64,000 nt of DNA from Schlegelella_A sp965246805 (GTDB lineage: Bacteria > Pseudomonadota > Gammaproteobacteria > Burkholderiales > Burkholderiaceae_C). The translations under genes and the position numbers were made by a program. This document shows positions 1-7,246 of this stretch, one piece after another. The DNA lies in NCBI GenBank assembly GCA_965246805.1, contig CBDFFO010000006.1, positions 620,001 to 684,000 on the forward strand, written 5' to 3'. Each line of letters starts with the position of its first letter. Position 1 is the first letter of the stretch. The notes beneath the pieces were generated by a model that was not told the origin of the DNA, made no database searches, and saw only the letters and a program-made list of their open reading frames with translations.

Positions 1-275
1 TTCGCATCCTTCGGCAACAAAGCGGCGTGGCGATCGGCGATGTTCAAAACGATAGCCCCGGACTCGAACAGCGCTAAACCGTCTTTCTGATAAGTCGGAA
101 TCGATCCGAAGGGATTGAGTGCCAAATGCTGGGCCCCCTTCAGCGCGGCCATGGAAACGAAACGAACGGCATACCGCTGCCCCACCTCCTCGAGCGCCCA
201 ACGCACTCGCATGTCCCGGGCCAATCCCTTGCCGCCGTCAGGGGAGTCTTCAAACGCAGTGATCGTCGGAGTCAT
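1..275 (-). CDS. Glutathione S-transferase, N-terminal part (cut by window edge)
   Basis: The 91 residues visible are the thioredoxin-like N-terminal domain of a glutathione S-transferase. After an opening that starts MTPTITAFEDSPD come the helix with VRWALEEVG, the strand around NPFGSIPTY with the cis-proline region, and LFESGAIVLNIAD, which carries the glutathione gamma-glutamyl contact (E-S). The C-terminal helical domain lies outside the window. It is the last visible gene of a minus-strand series that starts with an ECF sigma factor, and may be co-transcribed with it. The substrate cannot be told from this part. Confidence 0.85.
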   Translation of the reverse strand, partial: MTPTITAFEDSPDGGKGLARDMRVRWALEEVGQRYAVRFVSMAALKGAQHLALNPFGSIPTYQKDGLALFESGAIVLNIADRHAALLPKDA

Positions 276-321
276 CGAATTGCCTCCAAGCAGTGCAACG
301 CGAGTCCTAGGGTTTCGACGG

Positions 322-549
322 TCATGGCTGAAGATCGCATGCCGACATCCCGCTTCCGTCCATCCTGGTCGGAAACGACTGGTGTTCGTGCACGATCATC
401 CATTCGCCGAATCGTCGCTCCAGGCACGCCGTGAACCGCGCCCAGATGTCGGTGTCTGTACGGTCGGCCCTCGATGCGCTTTCGAATTGCGAATGTGTAA
501 GAGATGCGCTGTTCACCTTGTCCTGTCTCGCCTCGACTCCGTCGGGCAC
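322..549 (-). pseudogene. Remnant of a SnoaL/NTF2-like protein (C-terminal half only)
   Basis: This 75-codon frame matches only the second half of the SnoaL-like (ketosteroid-isomerase fold) family. The segment HSQFESASRADRTDTDIW fits the strand-turn 'HS.NR.SG...DG..TD.W', and FGEWMIVHEHQSFP followed by MDGSG and DLQP fits the family ending 'G.W.I.HEH.SVPF..GK...DL.P'. The first half of the domain, which forms the hydrophobic pocket, is absent, and the residues before position ~520 do not resemble the family. I infer a deletion that left a non-functional fragment. Full-length SnoaL genes are common partners of YCII/DGPF proteins, which fits the place next to the YCII gene. Confidence 0.6.
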
Positions 550-561
550 GCCTCACATCAA

Positions 562-915
562 TCAGCTTTCAATCGGCCGGATCTCGATCTCCGACGGCAC
601 GGGCATCGGGTTCGGGCAGCGCTCTACCCAGGCCACTGCTTCGTCGATGGACGGCAGCTCCCAAAGCCAGTAGCCCGCAACGAGATCGCCTGTGAACGGC
701 CCATCGACGACGGTGCGCGACTTGCCCTCGAAGCGCACCCGCTTTGCCTCGCTGGTGGGGCGCAGGCCGTCGCAGTCCTTCATCACGCCGGCCCGCCTGA
801 GCTCTTCGTTGAAGACCTCCATCGCGGCCATCTGCTCCTTCATCTGCGCATCGCTCGTCCGTTCAAGACGAGTCTCGAGATCGGGATTGGACTTCACCAA
901 AATCATGAACTTCAT
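562..915 (-). CDS. YCII/DGPF family protein
   Basis: This 117-residue protein has the ferredoxin-like alpha/beta fold of the YCII family. It opens MKFMILVKSNPD, carries the defining DGPF motif in TVVDGPFTGD near residue 71, and ends with VPSEIEIRPI. The ATG at 915 follows a GGGAG ribosome-binding site. No catalytic function is established for this family; a conserved His-Asp pair has been proposed as active site in some members. It is the second YCII gene of this cluster and belongs to the set typically encoded beside ECF42 sigma factors. Confidence 0.88.
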   Translation of the reverse strand: MKFMILVKSNPDLETRLERTSDAQMKEQMAAMEVFNEELRRAGVMKDCDGLRPTSEAKRVRFEGKSRTVVDGPFTGDLVAGYWLWELPSIDEAVAWVERCPNPMPVPSEIEIRPIES

Positions 916-943
916 CTTCAGCTCCCGTGGTCAACTGCGTGCA

Positions 944-1303
944 TCACCCGCGCTCGTCGAAGATCGGCATGAAACCACCGAAGATCATCCGCTTCGCGTC
1001 GAACGGCATGTCCTTGAACATCTCCTTCATGCGCGGATCGCTCTCCATCTTCTTGTTCGCGGCGTCACGCATCTCCTTCGACGGGTACTCGATCCACGAG
1101 AAGACGACAGTCTCGCCTTCCTCTGCCTTCACGGCGCGCTGAAAGTCCGTCGTCGTCCCGGCGGGTACGTCGTTGCCCCAGCACTCGACTTGACGCGTCG
1201 CGCCGAATTCCTTGAAAAGCGGCCAAGCCCTGGCCGCAGCGGCGCGGTAACTGTCGCGATTGCCGTTCGGAACAGGAATGACAAATCCATCAACGTAGTT
1301 CAT
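944..1303 (-). CDS. DUF1428 family protein
   Basis: This 119-residue protein matches DUF1428, a dimeric alpha/beta-barrel fold of unknown function. It has the typical start MNYVDGFVIPVP, the central VECWGNDVPAG, VVFSWIEYPSKEMRD, and the end MPFDAKRMIFGGFMPIFD. An ATG at 1303 is preferred over an upstream in-frame codon because it follows AGGAGA and matches the family start. It overlaps the upstream YCII gene by 14 bases, so the two are probably co-translated. Only family membership can be stated. Confidence 0.9.
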   Translation of the reverse strand: MNYVDGFVIPVPNGNRDSYRAAAARAWPLFKEFGATRQVECWGNDVPAGTTTDFQRAVKAEEGETVVFSWIEYPSKEMRDAANKKMESDPRMKEMFKDMPFDAKRMIFGGFMPIFDERG

Positions 1304-1646
1304 TGGTCTCTCCTTGTATTTGAAGCTCGCGCACCGGGCGCACTTCGACGCTGCCGTAGCGTGCGGGCGGGATGCCGGCGGCAAGCTGGATCGCCTCGTT
1401 CAGATCCTTGGCCTCGACCAGATAGAAGCCGGCGAGCATCTCTTTGGTCTCGGCGAAGGGCCCGTCGAACAGCGTCATCTCGCCGTTGCGAACGCGCACC
1501 GTCGTCGCCGTGTGCGTGGCGTGCAGCGGCTCGGCTGCCAGCAGGCGTCGGCTGCCCTGCAGCTGCTGCGCATACTCGGCGCACACCTGATCGCTGCACG
1601 CGTCCCAGTGCGCGGCATCGAGGTAGACGAGACAGAGGTACTTCAA
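1290..1646 (-). CDS. YCII/DGPF family protein with TTG start
   Basis: This 118-residue protein has the YCII fold: opening LKYLCLVYLDAAHW, the DGPF motif in MTLFDGPFAETKEMLAGFYL, and the C-terminal strand SVEVRPVREL. No ATG is available at the family start point. The TTG at 1646 is chosen because it overlaps the TGA of the upstream VOC gene (TTGA) and gives the usual family start. The overlap implies coupled translation. DGPF proteins are the characteristic partners of ECF42 sigma factors, one of which lies upstream in the same direction. Confidence 0.85.
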   Translation of the reverse strand: MKYLCLVYLDAAHWDACSDQVCAEYAQQLQGSRRLLAAEPLHATHTATTVRVRNGEMTLFDGPFAETKEMLAGFYLVEAKDLNEAIQLAAGIPPARYGSVEVRPVRELQIQGETNELR

Positions 1647-2101
1647 CGTGCCGCCGGCAAAGCGATGGGCTCGCCGTTGACGGCCCAGCTCACGCCGAAG
1701 CGGTCGGTCAGCATGCCGAAGGTCTTGGCCCAGAACGCAGGCATCAGCGGCATCGTCACCTGGCCGCCTTGCGAAAGGGCGTGGAAGGCGCTGTGTGCTT
1801 CGTCGATGGTGTCGTACTGGAGCGCGAGCATGACGCCTTTCACGCCCTCGTGAGGCATGCCCGGTGGGGTGTCCCCCGCAAACAGCAAGGCGCCGCCCGG
1901 CAGCGCCAGGCGCGCATGCATGATGCCGTCGCCGGTACGGCGCCCACTCTCGGCGCAACCGACATCGGCCGCTGCTGGCGCAGGCATGTCGGCGTAGCTC
2001 ATCATCGCTTCGATCTTCGCGCCGAGTGCTTTCTCGTAGAACACGAAAGCCTCGCGGGTGTTGTCGCGAAAGCTCAGGTACGGGGTCAGGGTGCTGGGCA
2101 T
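1643..2101 (-). CDS. VOC superfamily protein, PhnB-like
   Basis: This 152-residue protein belongs to the vicinal-oxygen-chelate (glyoxalase/bleomycin-resistance fold) superfamily, PhnB-like branch. It shows TPYLSFRDNTREAFVFYEKALGAKI, the DMPP-type turn around GGALLFAGDTPPGMP, and the end AKTFGMLTDRFGVSWAVN. The ATG at 2101 follows AAGGAG seven bases upstream. Members rarely keep a clear metal site, so no reaction is assigned. It lies between the ECF42 sigma gene and the YCII gene with which it overlaps. Confidence 0.88.
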   Translation of the reverse strand: MPSTLTPYLSFRDNTREAFVFYEKALGAKIEAMMSYADMPAPAAADVGCAESGRRTGDGIMHARLALPGGALLFAGDTPPGMPHEGVKGVMLALQYDTIDEAHSAFHALSQGGQVTMPLMPAFWAKTFGMLTDRFGVSWAVNGEPIALPAAR

Positions 2102-2198
2102 GTACGGCTCCTTGGGGTTGCTTGTGACGGCATTCATGTGCCGGCATGACATAGTCGAACGGCTCCGACTACTTTCGACAGGCTCTGCCAAAAAAGTT

Positions 2199-3434
2199 TC
2201 AGCCACCGACCTCGGCCAGCCGGCGCAGCAGGAATCTGCGCTCGGGCTCCTGGCGCGCCAGGGCGGCGGCGGCGCGGTAATGCGCTTGGGCTTCTTGCCG
2301 CCTGCCTGCGCGGCGGCACAGGTCCGCGGCAGCCGCAGCGGCTGCGACGTACCCCGGCAACGCAGACAGGAGCGGCTCTATCAGAGCGAGGCCGGCCTCG
2401 GCGCCATCGCGCATCGCCACCGCGACGGCACGGTTGAGCTCGATCACCGCGCTCGGTTCGACGCGCAAGAGCGCGTCGTAGAGGCCCACGATTTGCGGCC
2501 AGTCCGTGGCCGCGGCGTTGGGCGCTTCTCCATGTAAGGCGGCGATCGCGGCCTGCAAGGCGTAGGAACCGAAGCCGGGCCGCGACAGTGCCGCCTCGAC
2601 CAGCGCGCAGCCTTCGGCGATGGCCGTGCGGTTCCACCGTGAGCGGTCCTGCTCTTCCAATGGCACGAGGTCGCCTGCGGCGGTGAGCCGCGCGTCGCGT
2701 CGAGCGTCGTGCAGCAGCAGCAGCGCCAGGAGGCCTATCACCTCTGTTTCGGGCAGCAGGGTCATCAGCAGCCGGGCCAGCCGGATCGCTTCCTCCGAAA
2801 GCCCCGTGGCATGCGCCGAGTGGCCTTCGTTGAAGACCAAATACACGACGCGCAGGACGCTCGCCAGCCGCAAGCGGCGTTCAGCCGGCTCCGGTACTTC
2901 GTAGGGAATGCGCGCCGCGGTGATCTTCGCCTTGGCGCGAACGATCCGCTGTGCCAATGCCGGTGTGGAAATCAGGAAGGCGCCGGCGATGGCCTCGGTC
3001 GTGAGACCGCATACCTCTCGCAGCGTCAGCGCGATGCGTGCTTCCTCGGCCAGGCTCGGGTGGCAGCAGGTGAAGATCAGGCGCAGGCGGTCGTCTTCGA
3101 TCGAGTCACGTTGCTCGCACTGCTGCTCCCAGCCGGCGGCGCTGTCTGCCATCGCCTCCATCTCCGCACCCGCCTCAACGTCAGCGACGAAACGTCTGTC
3201 GCGACGGATCCGGTCGATGGCCTTGAATCGCCCCGAAGAGACCAGCCAGGCCACCGGATTGGCGGGTACGCCCTGAGTGGGCCACTGTTCTGCGGCTGCC
3301 ACGAAAGCATCGTGCAAGGCATCTTCGGCCAGGTCGAAGTTGCCGAGCAGCCGCACCAGCGTTGAGAACACGCGCCGGCTCTCCTGCTGGTACAGGGTGG
3401 CCACGAAGTCTTTCGAGGCGTCAAAGCAAGGCAC
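2199..3434 (-). CDS. ECF sigma factor, ECF42 type with C-terminal TPR-like extension
   Basis: The 411-residue protein has sigma region 2 at about residues 10-80 (FDLAEDALHDAFVAAAEQWP), region 4 at about 125-170 (ARIALTLREVCGLTTEAIA), and a long C-terminal helical extension of about 240 residues. The sequences LRLIFTCCHPSL and VVYLVFNEGHS are hallmarks of the ECF42 (SigJ/DUF6596-like) group. In that group no anti-sigma factor is known and the TPR-like C-terminus is needed for activity. Known ECF42 targets are neighbouring DGPF genes, and two follow here. The start is GTG (3434), with a weak AGGCGG upstream. Confidence 0.92.
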   Translation of the reverse strand: MPCFDASKDFVATLYQQESRRVFSTLVRLLGNFDLAEDALHDAFVAAAEQWPTQGVPANPVAWLVSSGRFKAIDRIRRDRRFVADVEAGAEMEAMADSAAGWEQQCEQRDSIEDDRLRLIFTCCHPSLAEEARIALTLREVCGLTTEAIAGAFLISTPALAQRIVRAKAKITAARIPYEVPEPAERRLRLASVLRVVYLVFNEGHSAHATGLSEEAIRLARLLMTLLPETEVIGLLALLLLHDARRDARLTAAGDLVPLEEQDRSRWNRTAIAEGCALVEAALSRPGFGSYALQAAIAALHGEAPNAAATDWPQIVGLYDALLRVEPSAVIELNRAVAVAMRDGAEAGLALIEPLLSALPGYVAAAAAAADLCRRAGRRQEAQAHYRAAAALARQEPERRFLLRRLAEVGG

Positions 3435-3715
3435 AACACCGCCTGCGAAAAGGATCAGTCATGGCGACAGCGGCTCGGCACCAGAGAAGTCTGCAGTCAT
3501 AGTCTATTTCCTGCCTCGGATGCGACTCGACCGAACGCAATCGTTTCGATGTCTTTTTATCGTAGCGATCGGCCCTCTGCCCGATCGCGCTCGAATTCGA
3601 TGTCACCGCTGGCGCTGGAGGCGAGGGGGCAACACGGCCGAAGGCAACGGCTCCATTGCTCTCCCGGAGTTTTTTAGACCTCGCGTAAGCGGCAGCGGCA
3701 TCGAGACGCCAAGCC
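3435..3715. other. Non-coding gap upstream of the ECF42 gene
   Basis: No frame in this stretch resembles a known protein on either strand. It must hold the promoter of the ECF42 gene, which reads leftward from 3434. I could not place a convincing -35/-10 pair or a repeat. The right end runs into the glucose-6-phosphate isomerase fragment. Confidence 0.5.
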
Positions 3716-3858
3716 GTCAATGCCAAGCATCACGTTCGTGCCGCGGCCAACTCGTGCGCAGCACGTCGCCCGTGGTGTGGGGCGAGCCCGGCACGAACGG
3801 TCAGCACGCGTACTTCCAGTGCTGCACCAGGACACCGATGTGACGCCAGTCGAGTTCA
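3716..3858 (+). pseudogene. pgi: Fragment of glucose-6-phosphate isomerase with frameshifts
   Basis: About 48 codons of the middle of Pgi can be read if the frame is changed twice. First comes NAKHHVRA, corresponding to the family's 'SNGK.V'. Then GQLVRSTSPVVWGEPGTNGQ followed by HAYFQ, the highly conserved active-site segment. After loss of one C at about 3811-3815 comes HQDTDVTPVEF, the family's 'HQGT...P.EF'. Nothing upstream or downstream continues the gene. The piece points rightward, opposite to both neighbours. I infer the relic of a lost or moved pgi copy; a functional pgi would have to be elsewhere. Confidence 0.75.
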
Positions 3859-3896
3859 GAGTGCCCGCAGGCGCGGCGCGGCGGGGCCGCTCGCCG

Positions 3897-4388
3897 TCAA
3901 GCGCCTCGGCGATGGCCCGCCACCAGAATCGCCAGCAGCACACCGATCGCCGCATGCGCCCAGCCGATCGATGGCCGCAGCGACTCCGACGCGAAGTAGT
4001 AGAGCACGTAGCCCGTCAGCACCAGCAAGGCAGCGGTGACGCACAACATCACACCGGACTGCCGCTGGTGGAACCCGCCTTGATATTCGCCGGTCGGGCC
4101 GCGGCGCATGCTCAGGCGCCAGCCTCGCGGAATGTGTGCGCCGGCCAGAGCGCCGAACATGAACAGCGAAGCGAACGCGAGCAACCCATGCAGGCGCAGG
4201 CACCAGATCTCGAGCGGATGCGGCAACTCGCCCGCGCCGGACCCGATCGAATAGTGCACGGCTAGCCACACCGCGCCGGTCGACATCAGCAAGGCGCCGG
4301 AGGCGTACACGCCGATTCGCTGCCAGGCCGGCAAGCGATGCAAGAGCGTGGTCGGCGCGCGAGCCACAGTCCCGCGGGTCGGCTTCAA
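3897..4388 (-). CDS. Four-helix membrane protein, probable heme b carrier of a flavin electron-transfer system
   Basis: The 163-residue protein has four predicted membrane helices: around residues 23-43, 57-77, 101-121 and 133-153. Histidines sit in or next to the helices (LAVHYS, RLHGLL, AGAHIPRGW, GWAHAAIG, AGHRR), as in small di-heme membrane cytochromes of the DUF4405/cytochrome b561 kind. It is the last gene of the operon with ApbE and an FMN-binding protein, so I infer that it passes electrons from the quinone pool or cytoplasm to the exported flavoprotein. The TTG at 4388 is chosen because it overlaps the apbE stop (TTGA). Heme binding is inference only. Confidence 0.7.
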   Translation of the reverse strand: MKPTRGTVARAPTTLLHRLPAWQRIGVYASGALLMSTGAVWLAVHYSIGSGAGELPHPLEIWCLRLHGLLAFASLFMFGALAGAHIPRGWRLSMRRGPTGEYQGGFHQRQSGVMLCVTAALLVLTGYVLYYFASESLRPSIGWAHAAIGVLLAILVAGHRRGA

Positions 4389-5113
4389 TGAATCCAAGCC
4401 TGTGCTTCGAAACGGGCAAGCAGCGGATGCGTTGCCCGACCGCTCCGCCCGACCACCTTGGTCAACGCGTCGGCCCAGACGCAGAGCGGCGCGGCCACGC
4501 TGACGTGCCGTGCGCGCATCGATCTGCCGTCGTCGCGGCAACTGGTGGCGAAGGCACCCTCCGATAGCCGTGCAAACGGCCGCACGCCGCCGTCGTGCTC
4601 GTCGCGCAGGTTCACCGACACCTCGGCAGGCCCGAAGCTGCGCAGATCGCCGCCAGCGTTGACCCAGCCCGACAGGACGCCGGCGTCGATCAAGGCCTGC
4701 ACCGCGCAGTCGACCGCGTAGCCCTTGGCAATGCCGCCCAGGTCGAGCCGCACGCCGTCGAGCCGCTTGGCGAGTCGCCCATCGCGGCAGCGCCAGCCGT
4801 GCGGGCCGGTGCCGAGCGTCACGTCGAAAAGGCCGCCGCTCTCGGCCTGCAAGCGACTCGCCGCGTCGAGGACGGCGCGGGTATCGGCCTGCACCGGCAT
4901 CGACTCGCCGGCCTGCAACGCATGGAAGCGCCCGATGTCGCTGGTGGCGTCGAATCGCGACAGCTGGCGTTGAACGCGAGCCATGCGTTCGAATGCGTCA
5001 TCGACGGCGCGTTGCACAAGTGGTGACGACGACGCTGCACCGATCTCGACCAGGGTGCCGAGCAACGGCCGCGCCCGCCGCAGCCAGGGGTCGGGCGGCG
5101 TCGTGGCGCTCAC
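4385..5113 (-). CDS. apbE: ApbE family FAD:protein FMN transferase
   Basis: The 242-residue protein is a flavin transferase that attaches FMN from FAD to a threonine of exported FMN-binding proteins. Seen: the opening RARPLLGTLVEI, FDATSDIGRF, the signature LDLGGIAKGYAVD at about residues 125-137, GWVNAGGDLRSFG, and the Mg-binding region WADALTKVVG. It lacks a signal peptide and is shorter than exported ApbE proteins (about 300 residues or more), so it may act in the cytoplasm or with an unusual topology. The GTG at 5113 overlaps the stop of the FMN-binding gene (GTGA). That neighbour is its obvious substrate. Confidence 0.92.
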   Translation of the reverse strand: MSATTPPDPWLRRARPLLGTLVEIGAASSSPLVQRAVDDAFERMARVQRQLSRFDATSDIGRFHALQAGESMPVQADTRAVLDAASRLQAESGGLFDVTLGTGPHGWRCRDGRLAKRLDGVRLDLGGIAKGYAVDCAVQALIDAGVLSGWVNAGGDLRSFGPAEVSVNLRDEHDGGVRPFARLSEGAFATSCRDDGRSMRARHVSVAAPLCVWADALTKVVGRSGRATHPLLARFEAQAWIH

Positions 5114-5658
5114 GCGCGCAAGGCGCCGTTCTGGCGCGCCATCGCAACCACCGCGAGGATTCGCCGCACACCATCGGTCACGTGCGTGCAGCTGAGCGTC
5201 GCACCGCTGATGTTGGCGATGTCGTCGCCGACGCGCATCGACGCGCTCGCGCCCTTGCCGACGAACTGGCGCCGCCACGCCGGCAACCGGATCTCGAAGC
5301 CGTGGCTCTCGCGGTACGCGAGGATCTCGACCTGCTTCACGGTGCCGTCGTTGCCGATGCCGACGGCGTAGCTGATGAGCTCGAACTTGCCGATCACGTC
5401 GTCGACGATGACGTAGCCGAGCGTTTCGCCCGCCTTGCGCGCGACCCGCACCGACCACGCCGCCGAGCGGCCACGCACGCCCTGCGCGTCGAGCTGCTTC
5501 AGCTGCGCCGCGTCGAGCGTGACGGTGCGATCGTCGAAGGCATCGGCGTCCGGGAACATCAGCGTCGCCGCCTGCTCGGCGCTCATGTACGTAACCGCGA
5601 ACGCGCTGCTCGGTGCGGCGGCGAGCAGCACGGTCGAAGCCGCAAGAACGACGCGCAT
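5110..5658 (-). CDS. Exported FMN-binding domain protein (ApbE substrate)
   Basis: The 182-residue protein starts with a signal peptide (MRVVLAASTVLLAAAPSSAFA). It ends with an FMN_bind domain like those of NqrC, RnfG and NosR. The flavinylation motif is seen as ISGATLSC near residues 150-157, where the threonine would carry FMN through a phosphoester bond. The start is the ATG at 5658. It overlaps apbE, its modifying enzyme, and follows a porin gene closely. I infer a periplasmic one-electron carrier that links the membrane protein at the operon end with an extracytoplasmic acceptor. Confidence 0.88.
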   Translation of the reverse strand: MRVVLAASTVLLAAAPSSAFAVTYMSAEQAATLMFPDADAFDDRTVTLDAAQLKQLDAQGVRGRSAAWSVRVARKAGETLGYVIVDDVIGKFELISYAVGIGNDGTVKQVEILAYRESHGFEIRLPAWRRQFVGKGASASMRVGDDIANISGATLSCTHVTDGVRRILAVVAMARQNGALRA

Positions 5659-5668
5659 TCGGTGGCCC

Positions 5669-7246
5669 TCAGAACGCGAAGCCGACGCCGAGGTTGATCG
5701 AGTTGCCGAGGTTGAAGTGATCGACGGCATCGGGCAACTTGTTGCGGCGGTAGTTGCGATAGTCGGCCTTCAGCACGATGCCTTCGCCGATGCGGAAGGT
5801 CGCACCTGCCGTCAGTATCTTCTCGTCCGGCTGCTTCACGCCGCCGGCCGCCACCGAGAGCCCGCCGAAGCCGGCCGCGGTGTTGAGCACCTCGTATCGC
5901 ACGAAGGGCAGCAGCGTGTAGTCGTCCTTGTGCCAGAGCGCGTACGCCGCTTGCACGTACCCGCCGTAGAACAGGTGCGGCACGAGGGTCGGGTTCGCGA
6001 CGGCGGTGGTGGCGTAGACGCTGTTGAGCGCTTCGGTCCGGCTGATGGTGCCTCGGATGGCTTCGGCGGCGAAGTCCCAACCCGCGATCTGGTATCGCGC
6101 GTGCGCATCGAGCAACAAGAGCTTCGAATCGTTGCCGAGAAAGCCCGGCTGGTGCTGGCCGATGCTCCCGTAGACCGCCGAGCCGCCGACCAACAGGCCG
6201 GGCACGCCGCGCCAGTTCAACGCGGCCACGCCACCGAGGTCGCGGGCCGCGGCGAATTGTCCTTCGCCGTGGATCGACTGCAGCGGGCCGCGGTCGCGGC
6301 CTTCTATCGAGGCCGGGTCCCACTTGCTGAGGTTCGGCATCGTCGTGATGGCGACGTCCCAGTTGAGCCCGTACGAGGTGTCGCCCGCGAGCCCGGCGCC
6401 GACTTCGCGCCAAGTGCTCGGCACGATCTTGGTATCGACATCGGGCCGGAACACGCCGTGATACGCGGTCGGCTCGTGGTTCGGGTTGACGAGGCCGACC
6501 GGCATCAGGAAGAGGCCGGCGCGGCCGCGCAGTCCGTTCGCGAATTCGCGCTCGATCCAGAGCTGCTCGACCTCGGCATCGCCGCGGTCGCCGGCCGACG
6601 CGATCGCGTGCTCCCACTCGAATTCTGCGATCACCTTCGTGCGGTCGTCGAAGCGATGTTGCAAGCCGAGCACCGCGCGCTGCGCATCGACGTGGGTGTC
6701 GCTCGGCGACTTGGTCGGATGCGAGTAGCCGATCTCGCCGTACGCCGACACGGTAGTCGATGCCGCCAAGCCTGCGGACGCGCTCGTCGTCGAGGCGTTG
6801 GCCGCCATGTCCTGCTGCGCCTTGTCGACTGCCTGCGCCTGCTGCTGGACCTGCGTGGCCTGCTGCTGCACCCGGGCCGCTTGCTGCTGGACCTGCGTGA
6901 CCTGTTGCTGGACCTGAGCCGTCTGTTGCTGGACCTGCGCGGCTTGTGCGGTCTGCGCAGTCTGCGCGGCTTCGAGCTTCTGTACCTTGGCCTGCAAGGC
7001 CGCGTTCTGCTTTTCGAGCGCATCGAGCTTCTTCGCGAGCTCGGCGATGGCGCTGGCCTCCGACGGCGCCGCCTTCCTTCTCGACGGCGTGACGGTCTGC
7101 GCCGAGGCCGCGGCGCTCGCGAACATGGCGCAGGCAAGCCCGGCGGCGGCGAGCGTGCGGGTCAGGGGCGAAATCGGTGGTCGTGCGTACATGAAGGCGG
7201 TGGTGGTTTGTTCGTTGTGGGAACGGGTCATCGGGGTGCGGCTCAT
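5669..7246 (-). CDS. Outer-membrane porin-like beta-barrel protein with N-terminal coiled coil
   Basis: The protein of up to 525 residues has a signal peptide (LTRTLAAAGLACAMFASAAASAQ). It is followed by a long coiled coil (KLDALEKQNAALQAKVQKLEA, then five VQQQxxQ heptads) and a C-terminal barrel rich in alternating aromatic strands that ends in GVGFAF, the outer-membrane insertion signature. The layout resembles trimeric porins with a periplasmic coiled coil such as the DcaP type. The ATG at 7246 overlaps the upstream stop (ATGA). The ATG codons at 7231 or 7192 would give a shorter, more usual signal peptide, so the start is uncertain. The substrate is unknown; the iron-linked operon suggests a metal-related role. 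Confidence 0.8.
   Translation of the reverse strand: MSRTPMTRSHNEQTTTAFMYARPPISPLTRTLAAAGLACAMFASAAASAQTVTPSRRKAAPSEASAIAELAKKLDALEKQNAALQAKVQKLEAAQTAQTAQAAQVQQQTAQVQQQVTQVQQQAARVQQQATQVQQQAQAVDKAQQDMAANASTTSASAGLAASTTVSAYGEIGYSHPTKSPSDTHVDAQRAVLGLQHRFDDRTKVIAEFEWEHAIASAGDRGDAEVEQLWIEREFANGLRGRAGLFLMPVGLVNPNHEPTAYHGVFRPDVDTKIVPSTWREVGAGLAGDTSYGLNWDVAITTMPNLSKWDPASIEGRDRGPLQSIHGEGQFAAARDLGGVAALNWRGVPGLLVGGSAVYGSIGQHQPGFLGNDSKLLLLDAHARYQIAGWDFAAEAIRGTISRTEALNSVYATTAVANPTLVPHLFYGGYVQAAYALWHKDDYTLLPFVRYEVLNTAAGFGGLSVAAGGVKQPDEKILTAGATFRIGEGIVLKADYRNYRRNKLPDAVDHFNLGNSINLGVGFAF
6839..6943 (-). repeat. Five 21-bp tandem repeats encoding VQQQ heptads
   Basis: Five direct units of 21 bases (starting at 6839, 6860, 6881, 6902 and 6923) differ at only a few positions each. 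Together they encode VQQQTAQ, VQQQVTQ, VQQQAAR, VQQQATQ and VQQQAQA in the porin-like protein. The unit length equals one coiled-coil heptad, so a gain or loss of units would keep the frame and lengthen or shorten the rod. Confidence 0.9.
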
